This document shows positions 1-11,653 of a DNA stretch of 64,000 nt, piece after piece. Numbering within the stretch: the first letter of the stretch is position 1; each line of letters begins with the position of its first letter. This stretch comes from Anaeramoeba flamelloides (Eukaryota > Metamonada > Anaeramoebidae), in the NCBI GenBank assembly GCA_027625915.1, contig JANTQA010000008.1, positions 12,339,001 to 12,403,000 on the forward strand, in the 5' to 3' direction. The position numbers and the translations under genes are program-made. Below the pieces are notes generated by a model, which was not told the DNA's origin, made no database searches, and saw nothing but the letters and a program-made list of their open reading frames with translations.

Positions 1-111
1 TAAATTTTTGGTTTTTATTTATCTTTGTTTTTCCATCTTGAAATGTTTTCCTAGGGAATTCTTGAAATTTTTGTTACAGTAAACCAAAAAATAGACCTGA
101 GTAGGTGTATA

Positions 112-333
112 CTGATAAATTCAAATAAAGATCAAAAAATTTTTTGCTTCATTTTCCTTTTTAAATCTTTTTTTAATCATTTTGAATATGGGATTCTGTT
201 GGCTTAATTACTGAGAGACTTTGTAAAATTAGTTGCTCCTTCAAAACATTCATAGTCTCGAGTTGTTTCAAAAGTTGAGATATAGAGATTACGAAAATGG
301 GAAAATTTCATTAAATAAATTTGAATTTATCAG
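112..333. mobile_element. TA-flanked MITE inside the foldback arm
   Basis: The ends are inverted copies of CTGATAAATTCAAAT, and TA lies directly outside both ends (110-111 and 334-335). Removing 222 bp plus one TA restores exact pairing of the two foldback arms, which fixes both borders. This is the structure of a Tc1/mariner-type non-autonomous element. The interior has no ORF. Confidence 0.8.
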
Positions 334-398
334 TATTTAGAATAATTATTTTCTTTTTTATTAGACTAAACAAGGAGGATTGCATTACAATAAATTTA

Positions 399-595
399 CA
401 GTAAATTTTATTTTTAAGATACAAACTTTTAAAGGAAATTTAAAGCAGAATAAAATCTCATATTAAGGCACCGAATACAGATTCTAGTAAAATTATGAGT
501 GTTAAAAAAAAATTTCAAATTTTGTGCCTTAATTTAAGATTTTTTTTTTTCCTAAATTTCATTGAAAGTTTGTGTCTTACAAGCGAAAATTACTG
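399..595. mobile_element. Pogo-like MITE, copy 1
   Basis: A 197 bp element with TA on both sides, starting CAGT and ending ACTG. Subterminal sequence includes AAGATACAAACTTTT on the left and AAAGTTTGTGTCTTAC on the right. Three other copies lie at 1097, 14820 and 19357. CAGT ends with TA duplication fit the pogo/Tc1-mariner superfamily; the family assignment is an inference. Confidence 0.75.
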
Positions 596-740
596 TAAAT
601 TTATCGAAATGCAATCTTCCTTGTTTGGTCTAATAAAAAAGAAAATAATTCTTTTAAATATCCACCTACCCAGATCTATTTTTTGGTTTACTCTAACAAA
701 AATTTCAAGAATTCCCTAGAAACACCTATCAAGATCGAAA

Positions 741-1096
741 AAAAAAGAAATTTTAAATTAAGTCTATTTCTGAAATTTTTTTTATCTTTATCTTCTTAGA
801 TTCGAAGAATTCAAACAAAAAATTTCATTGTATTTCTCACCTCTTTTATATGACTTGTTTTACAACATAACCTCTTTTTTCTAATTTTTTGATCAAAAAC
901 TTTGTTTTACCAATATTTTTATTAAACCAAAGCAAAATAAAGAATATTGTTTCAAAAATTAAATTAAATTGGTTGAATTCTTGAAATCAATAACAAATAC
1001 AAAAGATACAATGCAAAATAAAAGTGAAATTTAGAAAAAATTAAAATAAATTCAGAATTATTTTGAGTTTCCAAATTTGATGGACAATAAATAAAA
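741..1096. other. Non-coding A+T-rich spacer
   Basis: No ORF, repeat arm or RNA gene could be supported between the foldback and the second pogo-like MITE. Confidence 0.5.
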
Positions 1097-1293
1097 CAGC
1101 CAGTTCTACTTTTAAGGCACAAACTTTCAACCAAAGTTATGACCCAATAAAAACCCCAAATTAATAGATAAAATTCAAATACTAGTAAAATAATTTGTGT
1201 AAAAAAAAAATTGAAAAAAATGTGCTATATTGTGAGATTTTTTTGTCCCTTAAATTTCGTTGAAAGTTTCTACCTTAAAAATGGAACTGACTG
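1097..1293. mobile_element. Pogo-like MITE, copy 2
   Basis: 197 bp, starting CAGCCAGTTCTACTTTTAAG and ending GGAACTGACTG, followed by TA. The centre carries the family block ACTAGTAAAATAATTTGTG. The left TA is no longer visible. The length equals that of copy 1. Confidence 0.8.
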
Positions 1294-2267
1294 TATCAAA
1301 TCAAAAAAATTCCACCAATAAATTTTTATTTCAGAAAAAGTATTTAAAAATATCCAATTAACAGTACTAAAAAAAGAATTAAATAATTATTGAAAATAAA
1401 AGTCTTTCAGAAAGGCAATCACTTTGCTAATCAATAAATTTTTCAAATAAAAGTTTTTCAATGAAGAATTTAATGATAAAAACAAGTAAATAATTGGTAA
1501 TTGTATTTAATCTTCCAAATAAGATCAATTAATAAATCATTATTTTCTGTTTTTCTCGATCAAATGTTTCGTTTTTTTTTTTGTTTTTTGATTTTAATTT
1601 TTCAATTTATTTGTAAATATATTAAACTAGGGTATATTACAACCCCCCATTTATTAAACTATTAATTTATTGTATGAAAAAAAAAATATTTTAATTGTTC
1701 CATTTCTCATAAACAGAGTCAATCCAAAATGTAAAAAGGTAACACCCTCTTAATAAAAAATAAAGAATTAAAATAAAATAATAATAGATTTTATGTGAAA
1801 TACATAAGTTGACAAAATTTAAATAATTAAATAATACAAAATTTCCAAAGTATATATTTTTTTTTCAAGTTAATATAGGTGGCTTAATCTCAGATTCTTT
1901 TTTTAAAAATTTTCTCAAATAAGAGTCAGTTGTAATTTTAAGTCTTTTTGTTTTCAATTTCAATTTGAAAAACATCATTTTCATTTCAAAAGTATATTTA
2001 TATAACTTAGATCAAAATATAAGGGTTTTTATAGCAAATTCAAGAAATAACATTGTTTCAAATTTATTTTTTAAAGTTGATAACAAATAAGAGATAGCTT
2101 TTTAAAAATTTAATAAATTTGAAAATTGAAAAAAGCATTTGAAAGATTGATAGTTAATAAGAACGAGTTATCAATTTGTAAAATTTTTATAATTATATTT
2201 TAATTCTCCAAAATTGTTATACAATATCATTTGAGAAAAAAAATCATGTTTTTTTGTGGGTATTAGT
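1294..2267. other. Non-coding A+T-rich spacer
   Basis: Nearly a kilobase of A/T runs and short imperfect inverted segments. No gene or defined element could be supported. Confidence 0.45.
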
Positions 2268-2575
2268 GTTTCAGATATCCAGTCAAGTGCCTATATTTTC
2301 CAAAATTCAAAAGAAGTTAGTAAAATCTTCGATTTTTTCTTTTAAATTCTGTAAAAAATAACAACTTTTTTTTTATATTCTGGGAAATAAAATGAAAATT
2401 AAATAAATATTCAGTTCATTTCTTAAATGTAAATAAAATTAAACGTAAAGTTCATAAGTTTTTTTTAAATTTTTTTTTTTTTTTTTTTTGAAAATCTATT
2501 GATTTTCTAATCAAAACAAAAATTAAAAAAAGCCTAATGATGAACAGGATATAATTTTGATGAATTACCTCTTTT
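2268..2575. repeat. Modular palindromic repeat family, copy A
   Basis: Begins near GTCAAGTGCCTA and contains the family modules AATCTATTGATTTTCTAA and AAAAAGCCTAA, ending around GAACAGGATATAATTTTG. Related copies lie near 47.4, 51.3 and 56.1 kb. It has no terminal inverted repeat and no ORF. Confidence 0.55.
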
Positions 2576-2607
2576 CAATAAAAAAAAATCTTCTTTTTTT
2601 TTTTTTT

Positions 2608-2765
2608 TTATTATGGAAGAAGTGTAAATTACAATCTAGTTGCCCTGAGACTTAAATTCCCTTTCAGAAATTTAATCGTGAAATCAACGATTTCACAATT
2701 ATTAATTAATGAAAATAATTTCAAACTATCACAGTTTAAAATTATTTCATTAAGATTTATTTGTT
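2608..2765 (-). repeat. Solo end of the GGAAGAAG-terminal element
   Basis: On the minus strand this reads closely like 52470-52605, ending in TGTAATTTACACTTCTTCC. It appears to be one end of the element found whole at 36.7-37.3 kb; the partner end was not found. Confidence 0.55.
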
Positions 2766-4157
2766 TCAATTTATTGTGAAAAATTAATCTATCTTTTTTA
2801 TATAAAGGACATATCCATAAAAAATGATCAATAAAAAAATCTTCTTTTTTTTTCTATTCTCACCTAACATCGAAATCTCAACTTTTATCCAGAATTATCA
2901 TTTCAAAAAAAAATATTTTTTCTACATATTTTATGTATTCTTATTATCATCAGTAAATAAACTGATTGTTTTACCATTTTTTTGAGTAACCTAATGAAGC
3001 AAATTAAACACACTGCTGGGTATAAGGACAGATTGAAACCTGAGATCGTTCAATCAGAAAGGCAATTATATTAAGAACGATCTAAATTGAGTTACTGTTA
3101 GGTGTGTGTGTGTAAAAGCATTTCGAAACTATTCCCTTTATCTCTTAAGAGTCAGAATAAATATTAAATTTCCAAATTATAAAGAATTTTAACATTTTGC
3201 CTGATCAGATTATTATATAAATTGGTACTCAAAACAACAACTCAACTATTTTTCTTCAAAGACAAGCATTATCTCGTTTACAATAAAAACTTTTGAAACA
3301 ATCAAGTCTTCTCAATAATGGTTGGGTTGTTTTTTTCAGTGTGTACATATAATAAAGATACTAGATCAGGCAAAATTTCAAAATTCTTAATTGTATTTGA
3401 ATTTCGATTGAAAATATTTTCATCTCTTTCTTGATTTTTTTCACCATAATCTATCATTTAGGATTGTTATTTCCCAAAATTGGATAAGAAAATATTGAAT
3501 CAAACAATAAACAAAGATTCCAAATTTCTACCTTTTTCTTTAAACTTTTTTTAAAAAAAAAAATAAATAAATAAAAAAAAAATAAAGTGAAAATTTTGTC
3601 CCATTTATTATTCAAATACCAGTATAAATTTGAAAATTTAAAAGTTTTTCTGGATCTAAAGAGATAAAGTACATAATTCTCCAATTTTTTGACATGCACC
3701 CCCCTCATAGTGGATTTATTTTAGATAATCCTTAATAGCAAGCGAAAAAGAAAAAAAGATTTTACTTTCTCCAAAATTCTTCTTTTGTGTATTGCAGAGT
3801 CCTCACCAAAATAAGTCTTTTCCACAATTAATTTTGTTTGTGTTGGGATAGTGTTCGATTTTAAATTAGAATGAAATTTAGGCTTTTTTTGAAAATAAAT
3901 TGGTAGAGATGAACTTGTATTTTTGTGTTCTTTGATCCTTTTCTTTATTCAAAATTATATTGGTATTTTTTTATGTTCAATATTTATTGTTTGAGGGAGA
4001 AGAGTCTCACAAAAAGAAGGAAATAAATATTTCAAATCCTCCAAAAAGAAAAAACAAAAAACAAAAAAAAAAGAAAATTTATTTAGATTTTCCTTTTGGT
4101 TATTTTTTTTTTTTTATCAAAGTATTCGATGTTTTTTTGAATTAATTACCAATACTA
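2766..4157. other. Non-coding spacer with a weak foldback
   Basis: Contains an imperfect foldback at about 3165-3395 (ATTTTGCCTGATC on the left, GATCAGGCAAAAT on the right), similar in motif to the foldback near 13.1 kb, and a short GT run at 3102-3115. No gene could be supported. Confidence 0.45.
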
Positions 4158-4898
4158 TTATTTTTCCATCTTTGATCTTTCGAGTATTTTTAAAAACATT
4201 TGATCCTCATTTGTGGAGATTGTGTTAGTATTTTGGTTAGTTGTGTTTTGAAGAGACATTTCCAAAACCAATTGTAATTGCTCTTCTTCTGTTAGTTGCC
4301 GATTGTTTTGGTTGTTTGTGTTTATATTTGTGTTGTTGTTTTTATTTGTTCTTGATTGTTTAGGTGTATTTACAGGTGAAGATGATAATTCGATTGCTAA
4401 TTTCATTTGTTCTTCAAAAGACAAATTGGTTGTTTGGCTATTTTGTTCATTGCCTTGTTTCTTCTTCAAATCGGAAGATTGTTCTTTTTGGAAACCTTCA
4501 AGTTTGTTTTCTTGATTACCACTTTTCTCTTGCTCTAATTTGAGGATTTCTGCAAATTTTTTTCTGTTCTGTTTGAATTCTTTACACTTCTTTTTCATTT
4601 TTTTGTCATCTTTTAATCTTTTACTTTTCATTGGCTTGTTTGTCATTGGTGATACAGGCTTTATCTTTTTTCTTTTACACCGATCAAACCAATCTAAAAT
4701 GTACTCACGCTCATACGTAAAGCCATCAGAAGCCACTACAGGATCTTTTAAAATGCAAAAAGAGATCGGTCCTAAAAGCTCTTCTGGGATTTTAATAACT
4801 TCTTCAGGTATTTCTTCCTCTGAGTCCGTGTCGCTGACTCTTTCATACTTGTGTTTACTTTTGACTTTCTTTTTTCGTCTCCTTGTTTTTGTTGACAT
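4158..4898 (-). CDS. U-box protein with three ubiquitin-interacting motifs
   Basis: A 246-residue, single-exon protein. Residues 1-20 are strongly basic and could be a nuclear signal. A U-box spans about 37-110: it opens IPEELLGPISFCILKDPVV, continues SDGFTYEREYILDWF and has SPMTNKP near 83, all matching the E2-binding fold of U-box ubiquitin ligases. Three UIM-like helices follow: EEQMKLAIELSS (162-173), EEQLQLVLEMSL (205-216) and EDQMFLKILERS (231-242). Only the first keeps the alanine that usually packs on ubiquitin; the others have Val and Lys there. The inferred role is an E3 ligase that also binds ubiquitin. The start is the second in-frame Met, because the 15 upstream residues look untranslated. 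A charged, Asn-rich linker separates the domains. Confidence 0.88.
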   Translation of the reverse strand: MSTKTRRRKKKVKSKHKYERVSDTDSEEEIPEEVIKIPEELLGPISFCILKDPVVASDGFTYEREYILDWFDRCKRKKIKPVSPMTNKPMKSKRLKDDKKMKKKCKEFKQNRKKFAEILKLEQEKSGNQENKLEGFQKEQSSDLKKKQGNEQNSQTTNLSFEEQMKLAIELSSSPVNTPKQSRTNKNNNTNINTNNQNNRQLTEEEQLQLVLEMSLQNTTNQNTNTISTNEDQMFLKILERSKMEK

Positions 4899-4965
4899 CC
4901 AACCAAAGTTAAAAAAATGATTTATTTTGGAAAAATCACACAATAATAAAAGTACAAATATTGCT

Positions 4966-5589
4966 TTAAGGGACTAGTATTTTTTCAAAAATAAATTTTT
5001 GATGAAACTGAATTTTTGAAGATAAAATTTTTAAAGTAAAGTTTTAAAATATCAAAACTGTTTGTATACTTGCTCAAAATGAATTTCAAGTTTTTTTCAA
5101 GTCGAATTTATTCAAAAATTTCAATAACTTTCCAATATAGAACTTCAAAAAAAACATTCCAAATCCTTTCAATTTTTACACTAAGTTTCCTCTATGGTTA
5201 TTATAATTTAAAGTTTTATATTGGAAAGTATTCAAATAATTTGATGAATTTTTTATTTTTTATTTTTTAGAGATTTTTTACAATTTGAATTTTTTTTTAA
5301 TTATGAACAAAACGAAGTCTTTTACTAGAATTCAATTATGGGAAGAATGGAATAGTTTTAAAAGAGACGAAATCAAAAAATTACTTTGATTATAATGAGA
5401 GAATTCAATGAAGAAATTAGTAAAAAATTTAATTTCAGGTACGATGATAATAGTTTACTTAAAACAATGAAATTTCTTTCAGGTCAGAGAAAAAAGGAAA
5501 AGAGATGACTTATTTTGGAATACTAAACCAAATTTAGATGTTGATTTTATGATTGGAAGGAAAAGAAAAAGAAATAATTTACAACTAAT

Positions 5590-5627
<38 letters not shown>

Positions 5628-6946
5628 AAACAAACAAGAACTTTTAAATCAAATTTTAAAATCAATTAAAAAGGGTCATGGTTATACAGATATAGTAGAA
5701 TATGTAAAAATCAATAGAAAATTTTATTACAAATATTTGAAGAAAGTTGGTTTATATTATGATGTTTTCGCATTAAATTTATTGAAAAGGTATTGTAAAA
5801 TTTTACAAAACAAAAAAAATTACAATTGGTTTTGACGGTAGATATTCTTCAAGAAGGGGTGCAAAAAGAGGCATCGGTATCTTTTATAGTTTTAGATGGT
5901 TGTTCTGATCTGGAAGGTAAAGTTTTATTATGTATTAGTTGTAAAAAATCAAAACAAGATAAAAAGAAAAACAATTTTTTTTATGAAGTCAAGTTGAATT
6001 CAAAACAATTAGAGTGCTTTTTAGTAGAAAAGGGTTTAGCGATTTTAAAAAAATATGATATTCAAATCGGAACAATTTGTCATGATAGAGATGCAAGTGC
6101 ATTTTTAATTGTAAAAAAAATTTTTGGTGAAAAAACTATTGAAACTTGGGATACAAATAATTTTTTTTATTTGTTATAAGAATTATCTACAAAAATGGAG
6201 AATGAAACACAAATGTCTTAAAGAACTCATGACATGTTTTGGTATGAAACAGATATTTATCAAGAGGTTTGTTGATTGGATTTTATATTCTTTGAAAAAT
6301 GCGAATTTCGACCTTGAGGAATGTAAAAGAATTATTCTCAAATTCATTTATCATGCTCAAGGAAATCATGATAAGTGTATAAAATCAATGTGTAAAGGTA
6401 AAAGTGAATATGAGTTCTTAAATCCAAATTCTGAAAAACTAAAAAAAAAAACCAAAATAAATGGTAAAAAAAATTCACTTGAAAATCGAAAAAAAATCAC
6501 TCAAGAAGCTACAAATTTATTTTTAGAAGAAATCAATATGTTCATGAAAGTCAAAGCACCATTTTTTAATTTATTTATATCGAACAAATCTTAATGAATC
6601 CTTTAATTCCTTATTGGCAAAAAAAAATACCTAAATCAAAAAATTTCCACAAATCATATTATTTGAGGTCTTTGTATTGTTGGTTTAGTTGGAATAAAGA
6701 ACTCCAAACGGATGTTTTGATTGAGGATTTGAAGTCTAATACTAAAGAAAATTCAGAAACTAAAAAAAAAATTAAAAACGAAAAGAAAAAGTTTCGTTCT
6801 TATAAAAAAATTAAATAAAACACACAGGTTACTTTTTTAATTAGAATTTTTTTAATGTTTTTGAGATAATATATTAATTTAAATCATCCTTACCAACAAC
6901 ATACTGAACCCTTATACGTTGTTGTCGAGAGAAACTAGTCCCTTAA
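4966..6946 (+). mobile_element. DNA transposon with TTAA flanks and GGGACTAGT ends
   Basis: Perfect terminal inverted repeats, GGGACTAGT at 4970-4978 and ACTAGTCCC at 6934-6942, are bounded by TTAA at 4966-4969 and 6943-6946. The flanking TTAA fits a TTAA target duplication. Inside is a decayed DDE transposase on the plus strand. Shorter relatives with the same kind of end lie at 7.1, 12.7, 13.5 and 43.1 kb. TTAA targeting is typical of piggyBac, but the transposase does not look like piggyBac, so the superfamily is left open. Confidence 0.8.
5303..6818 (+). pseudogene. Decayed DDE transposase of the TTAA element
   Basis: Pieces of one protein are spread over all three plus frames. An N-terminal segment begins with ATG at 5303 and meets an in-frame TGA near 5388. 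A helix-turn-helix-like stretch lies at 5640-5800 after a long A run. FDGRYSSRRGAKRG at about 5831 carries the likely first Asp. TICHDRDAS at about 6072 carries the second. HAQGNHDKC near 6352 is a His/Cys cluster, and LNESFNSLLAKKIPK near 6590 carries the likely Glu. The frame changes near 5880, 6160 and 6560. This motif order recalls a DDE transposase family seen in protists and invertebrates that I cannot name with certainty. It is inactive as read. Confidence 0.75.
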
Positions 6947-7142
6947 ACTTTTTTTAATTTACAACACTCTTATTTTTTTGGAAGTTTATATTAAATATCT
7001 GAAAGTGTGGAAAAGATCAAATAACATTAACTTTCAATTTAAAATTTTTGACAATTCAAACTTTTAAATCTTCCAATTTCAACACCTTTTGTATTTCAAT
7101 AAAAACTATTTCAGGTTTTTTAAAGCTTACAAGTTTTTTCTT

Positions 7143-8355
7143 TTAAGGGAGTAAGTACATTTTTCATTTTTTGAGTTCCACCATTTATGTGAAACTGAAT
7201 TTTTCAAATCATTTCTTTAGCCAAATAAATTGATATTTTAATAAATACTAGAGTGGAATATATCCTAGTATAAGATATTTTCATACCAATGAAAAAATGG
7301 AAATTAAAAAAATGAAAAAATTGATCAAAAGAAAATAAATTAAAATCGTTTATTACTTGATCTTATCTATAATATTTTATACAATTACTTATTCTTTATT
7401 CGGTTTTATTTTTAATTCTTTATGAAAATAATTTTGTTTGGAAAATTTTTGATAAACAAATTACTGTTTATTTCTAAAGAATTTCCAAAATGAATTTAAA
7501 AATCCTATTTTCATTAATTCATCTAATTCTAGTTTGGGAAAAAAAAGTTGGATATTTTTTTCATTCTTCTTGAGAATAATTATTTATTGGACAAATTTGT
7601 TTGATTTTATAATTATTTATTTTCCATTAAAATGAGAACTCAGAAAAATTCTGAATCTGATTAAAAATTTTTTCTTGAATTTTTCAATTATTTTGATTGG
7701 AATCTTTTGTAAATTTTTTTTTAATTTCTGAGAATTCAACCCCTTTATTTTAATTTTTGAAATAGTAATTTTTGTTTTGGCTTTGTTTGATAAAAATATT
7801 TTAAAAAAGTATTTTGTAAGCAAATTTGTCACAAAAAGTTTTTTAAAAAAATAATAAATAGTAATGGGGTTAGAAATATAAGGAAAAAAATAGTTTGTAA
7901 TTATGTAAATTAAGAAGATAAAAAGACTAATCTTCGAAAATAAGCTTTGATCGATTTTTTTTTTTTCATTCTTGATTTGAATAAATTTATTTCGAATTAT
8001 GATCTTTCGTGTTTGGACTTCTAAAAGAAAATTTTTGTTTCAAATACACACCCTTTATGGTCTATTTTTTTGGTTTACTGTTTGATTAATTTCAATGGTT
8101 CGTATAAACACATCTCTAGATCCAAGAAAAAATTTAATAAAACCAAAAATTGAATCAAAAAAAATGTTCAAAAAACTGAAAAATTTAAGATTCAACTCGG
8201 AATTACTTTTTTTTTTTTTTTATTTTCAAGAATATACTAGTGGATTGTATTTTGGTTTCAAATTTTCAATATCTGGTAGTACTCAAAAAATATTTTTCAG
8301 TAATGTTCACACAATTAAAATTTTTCAAAAAGGTAAAAAGTACTTACTTCCTTTA
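7143..8355 (-). mobile_element. 1.2 kb TTAA element, copy 1
   Basis: The left end is TTAA followed by GGGAGTAAGTACATTTTT. The right end reads AAAAAGTACTTACTTCC followed by TTTA. The whole length aligns with 43069-44272 at clearly diverged identity. On the minus strand a shared reading can be followed in both copies: GSRDVF near 8115, KGVYLKQKFSFRSPNT near 8020 and IFLSNKAKTKITISK near 7790. It is a decayed protein-coding element whose product I do not recognise. The 122-residue plus-strand ORF across its right end is not conserved. Confidence 0.7.
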
Positions 8356-8680
8356 GGGAAAATCTCAAAAATTTCATTAGAGATTCAAAAAATATATTTC
8401 ATAAATCATAATTTTTTTAAACCCTTTTTGGCTTTAGAAAACTATCAAGTATTTGACATTTGAAAAACTTTGAAAAAGGATATGAATTTAAAATAGTCAA
8501 AAATATCACGACGAAAGTTTTAAAAAGTGTTGAAAACATTTAATTGGGTCGTGCTATTCTTATAATGCACTTATGCTTAATTTTCGTTATTTAGCATTTT
8601 TGAACTAAGTAATTTGAATTTATATTATATAGCGCGAATATCACATTTGTGGAAAAATGTTGATTTTTTGTGATATCGGC

Positions 8681-8716
<36 letters not shown>

Positions 8717-10184
8717 TTGAAATACAAAAACTATTAAATTATTAATAACTAAAGCCCAATAATTAATATTATTAAAATTTACTTTCTAAAAAACACCAAT
8801 TTAGATCAAAAATCTAAAAAAGAAAAATAATTTTATTTTGGTATAACTACCATTGATAACAAATTAAAGAATTAAATTACAGTTTTTTCTAATATATCTT
8901 AATTAATAAGAAATTTAATTGAGTATATGACTCACAGTCTCATACAACCTTTTTCCGTTTAATTAAATTAAACGGTTGAAGAATTTATGAATTATTTTTT
9001 TAAGTTGATATATTGATTTAAAACTTTTGAACATCATAGGTACAAAAGAAATAATATATGATTGGTTTTATAATAAAAAGTCTAAAATTTTTATTAAAAA
9101 TTCAAGCGAAGAATAAATTCTTATAATTTTCCAAATATTGATCTGAATTTATCCTTAATTTTTTTTTTTTTTTTCTTTTTCTAAATTTGGAATTATAATT
9201 AATTGTTTATAAAAAAGGGCTTTTTATTTTTCTCGGTTTGATTTTCCCTGAACTGTATTAATAAAGACACAACCAATAGTTTTAAATCTTTTATTTTGGT
9301 TTTTTAGCCAAGAAAATATTTTTTTTATTTGAAGATCGAAAACAAAAAGATCTTTAAATTGATTTGGTATTAAATAAAAAACCATATTAATTAGAGTGTT
9401 TTATTCTCGAAAAAAAAATACCATCCATGAAAATCTCAACTTTTCAATGAAAAAAATACTTGTATGAGAAAAAAAATGTTTCTGCAAAAAAATATAAATT
9501 TGCGATAAAATGTATGTTTTTCCAACAAATAATGGATCCGCAAATTTGTCACATTTAGATAGAAAACTCAAATACTGTTATTTTCCAATTAATATATAAA
9601 AATTTTTCTATTCAAGTTTTCTCAATTATTGTTTACGAATTATTAGAGAAAAAAACCCAAAAAGTCTTTACAAAATCAATTCGAAATGATATTTCTAAAG
9701 ATTTCAATAAACAATTCTTATTGAAATTTGCTATAAAATATCAATTTTGTTTAATTTGATTTTAACAGTTTTTTCAACCTTCTGGTGAGAAACTGATAAT
9801 TAAAAGTAAAAGATAAATATATTTTAATTTAAGCACTAATGTGGTCAAAATAATGCGTGCAGAAAAGTTTAATCTGAGTTTCAAAATCAAAAGCGTGTTT
9901 TTTTTTTTTTTTTGTTATAAAAGACCTACACATTAACCGAGTAAAGAAACCAACAATAAACCAAAAGTAAATATGGTATTGATTTCTTAAAGTTCTATTA
10001 TTTAAAAAAGAAATTTTAAAAAATAAGGGATCAAATTTAAACATTTTTCTAAAAAAATAGAGTAAATTTTTTAAAGAAACTATTAAAATCAAAAAAACAA
10101 AAAATTGAGAAAAAATTGAGAAAAAAACGAAAAATTTTCAACAAATTCCCTAATTTAAATTTTACTGAAAATAACCAGACGTTT
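8356..10184. other. Non-coding spacer with a (TA)n microsatellite
   Basis: Contains a (TA)n run at about 8684-8714, a small hairpin with GTTTAATTAAATTAAAC near 8958, and long A/T runs. A minus-strand open stretch at 9829-10092 lacks an ATG and is dominated by a homopolymer, so no gene is called. Confidence 0.45.
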
Positions 10185-10335
10185 AACCTTCAAAATTGAG
10201 TTTAACTTAGTTATAGTACTGGGTTGTACATTGGATGTTGAATTGGAACAAGAAGAAAAAAAATACATGGATTATATTTTGAAACACGGATTATAGTCTT
10301 TGGGCAGGGTTTATTTGGATAACTGTAATTTTAAA
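10185..10335 (+). repeat. Diverged repeat upstream of the TRAP-alpha locus, plus orientation
   Basis: About 150 bp from ACCTTCAAAATTGA through TTTTGAAACACGGATTATA, with a matching inverted copy at 12145-12290. A short open stretch here encodes VELEQEEKKYMDYILKHGL before TAG. It could be a last exon of an unrecognised gene, but the second copy does not keep the frame. Confidence 0.5.
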
Positions 10336-10636
10336 ATATTAAAACAATTTATTATTTCTTTGTTTGAAATAAATTTGGAAATGGAAAGCTACCAAATAAA
10401 ATAATACTTTGAAGATCTTTATAATTTATTAAAATTTCTTGAAATTCGAGAGCTAAATAGATGATCAAATGAGTTTGCATCGGATAAAAATAAGAAATCT
10501 CTGAATCCAAGATTTTCTTAATTTCTTTTTAAAATAAAAAATAAGAATAGCAAATAAAATAAAAATAGATATTTGTTGGTTTGTCGAGATTTATTTGTTT
10601 GGAAAAAAAAAAAAAATAAACCCTATTTTTCGAGGC

Positions 10637-11248
10637 TTATTTCTTTTTTCCTTTTTTTCCCTGATTTTTTTTACCCGTTTTAGGGGATTTCGAGAGATGT
10701 CTTGAGTCTACAAAATCGCTTAAGTTACCGGACGAAGATTTTTTGATATTTTTGTTGGTTTGTTTTTTGTTATTTTTTGTTTGGGTTTTAATTGTAGGTT
10801 TTTTTGTTGATGAGCCAGATTTACCTGAAGCGTATTTCCAATTGTAGAATTGCACACCACCAAATACGGCACCAGCAAGGATGGCAACATAAGTGAAAAT
10901 CATTGTTGCGTCAAAGGAGCTTCCACTTTCAAGTAATTCAATTGTGGTGTTGAAGAATGTGCTGGTATAATTTACTAAAACGGGATCTTGCTCTGCATAA
11001 TAGGCCTCTAAGACAAGTGTGTAGGTTCGTGGTTGCCAGGCTTCGCTTAAATATAAATAATATGGTAAGGCAATTTGTTGACCTGGTTCTAATTTTATTC
11101 CCCTAAAATCAGTTTCGGTGACATTTGTAATAACTTTGGAATAATCCTGTGGGTACCTGATACTTCCTCCAATTCTTTGAAGATAATAAGTCGTTTTTCC
11201 TTTTTTTTTAGATGGTGTAATTTTTTTAAGAGTTTATAAGTGAAAAAG

Positions 11249-11288
<40 letters not shown>

Positions 11289-11653
11289 AATTAAATAAAG
11301 TAAAGGAATTAAAAAAAAGAAAAAAAAAAAAAAAAAATTTTCTTCTTACCTTTATTAGTGAGACCAGCAAGTATTTTTAAGTTTGTTGGGATTTTAATTT
11401 GAAGATCAGGATACGAAGGAACAACAAATTTTGTTTCAACAAATTCAGAAGCTGTTAGTGCGGGTTGCGCTTCCATTTCTAAATTATCATCCTCAACAAA
11501 AATTAATTCTTCTTCATCGTTGTCGTCTTCTTGTTCATCTTCGATTTCAATATTTTTTGGTTCTTTATCTTCTTGGTCTTCTTTTTCACATCTTATAAAC
11601 GAAAAAAGAATACAAAATACAAAGGTTAAGTAAAGGATTGATTTGATTTTCAT
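10637..11653 (-). CDS. SSR1: Translocon-associated protein alpha (signal sequence receptor alpha)
   Basis: Two exons, 11653-11350 and 11199-10637, give 288 residues, close to the 286 of human SSR1. The intron (11349-11200, 150 bp) has a GTAAGA donor, a long T run on the coding strand and an adenine-rich AAG acceptor. Order: signal peptide (1-22), very acidic stretch (23-62), lumenal beta domain containing LAGLTNKG, IGGSIRYPQDYS and LEPGQQIALPY, one transmembrane segment at about 201-222 and a basic cytosolic tail ending GKKGKKK. IGGS..PQD and EPG(E/Q)Q are conserved TRAP-alpha landmarks. NVT (lumenal) is a potential glycosylation site. The role, known from the family, is assisting Sec61 translocation and membrane insertion in the ER. 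Confidence 0.93.

Larger units (their letters stand above)
38..740. repeat. Long palindromic foldback carrying two inserted MITEs
   Basis: The left arm (38-111 plus 334-398) is nearly the exact reverse complement of the right arm (596-740), about 140 bp per arm. A shared block is TAGGGAATTCTTGAAATTT. The left arm is split by a 222 bp TA-flanked element at 112-333, and the centre is occupied by a pogo-like MITE at 399-595. Reading the arms together gives the order of insertion: foldback first, then the two MITEs. No coding capacity is seen. Confidence 0.8.

Noticed and set aside
495-719. Plus-strand 74-residue ORF
   Set aside because: Lies entirely in the pogo-like MITE and the foldback arm.
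8095-8463. Plus-strand 122-residue ORF
   Set aside because: It crosses the right end of the TTAA element, and the related copy at 44 kb does not keep it, whereas the minus-strand frame is shared by both copies.
9829-10092. Minus-strand ORF ending HAFDFETQIKLFCTHYFDHI
   Set aside because: No ATG, an A run in the middle and no recognised family; possibly a relic but not supportable as a gene.
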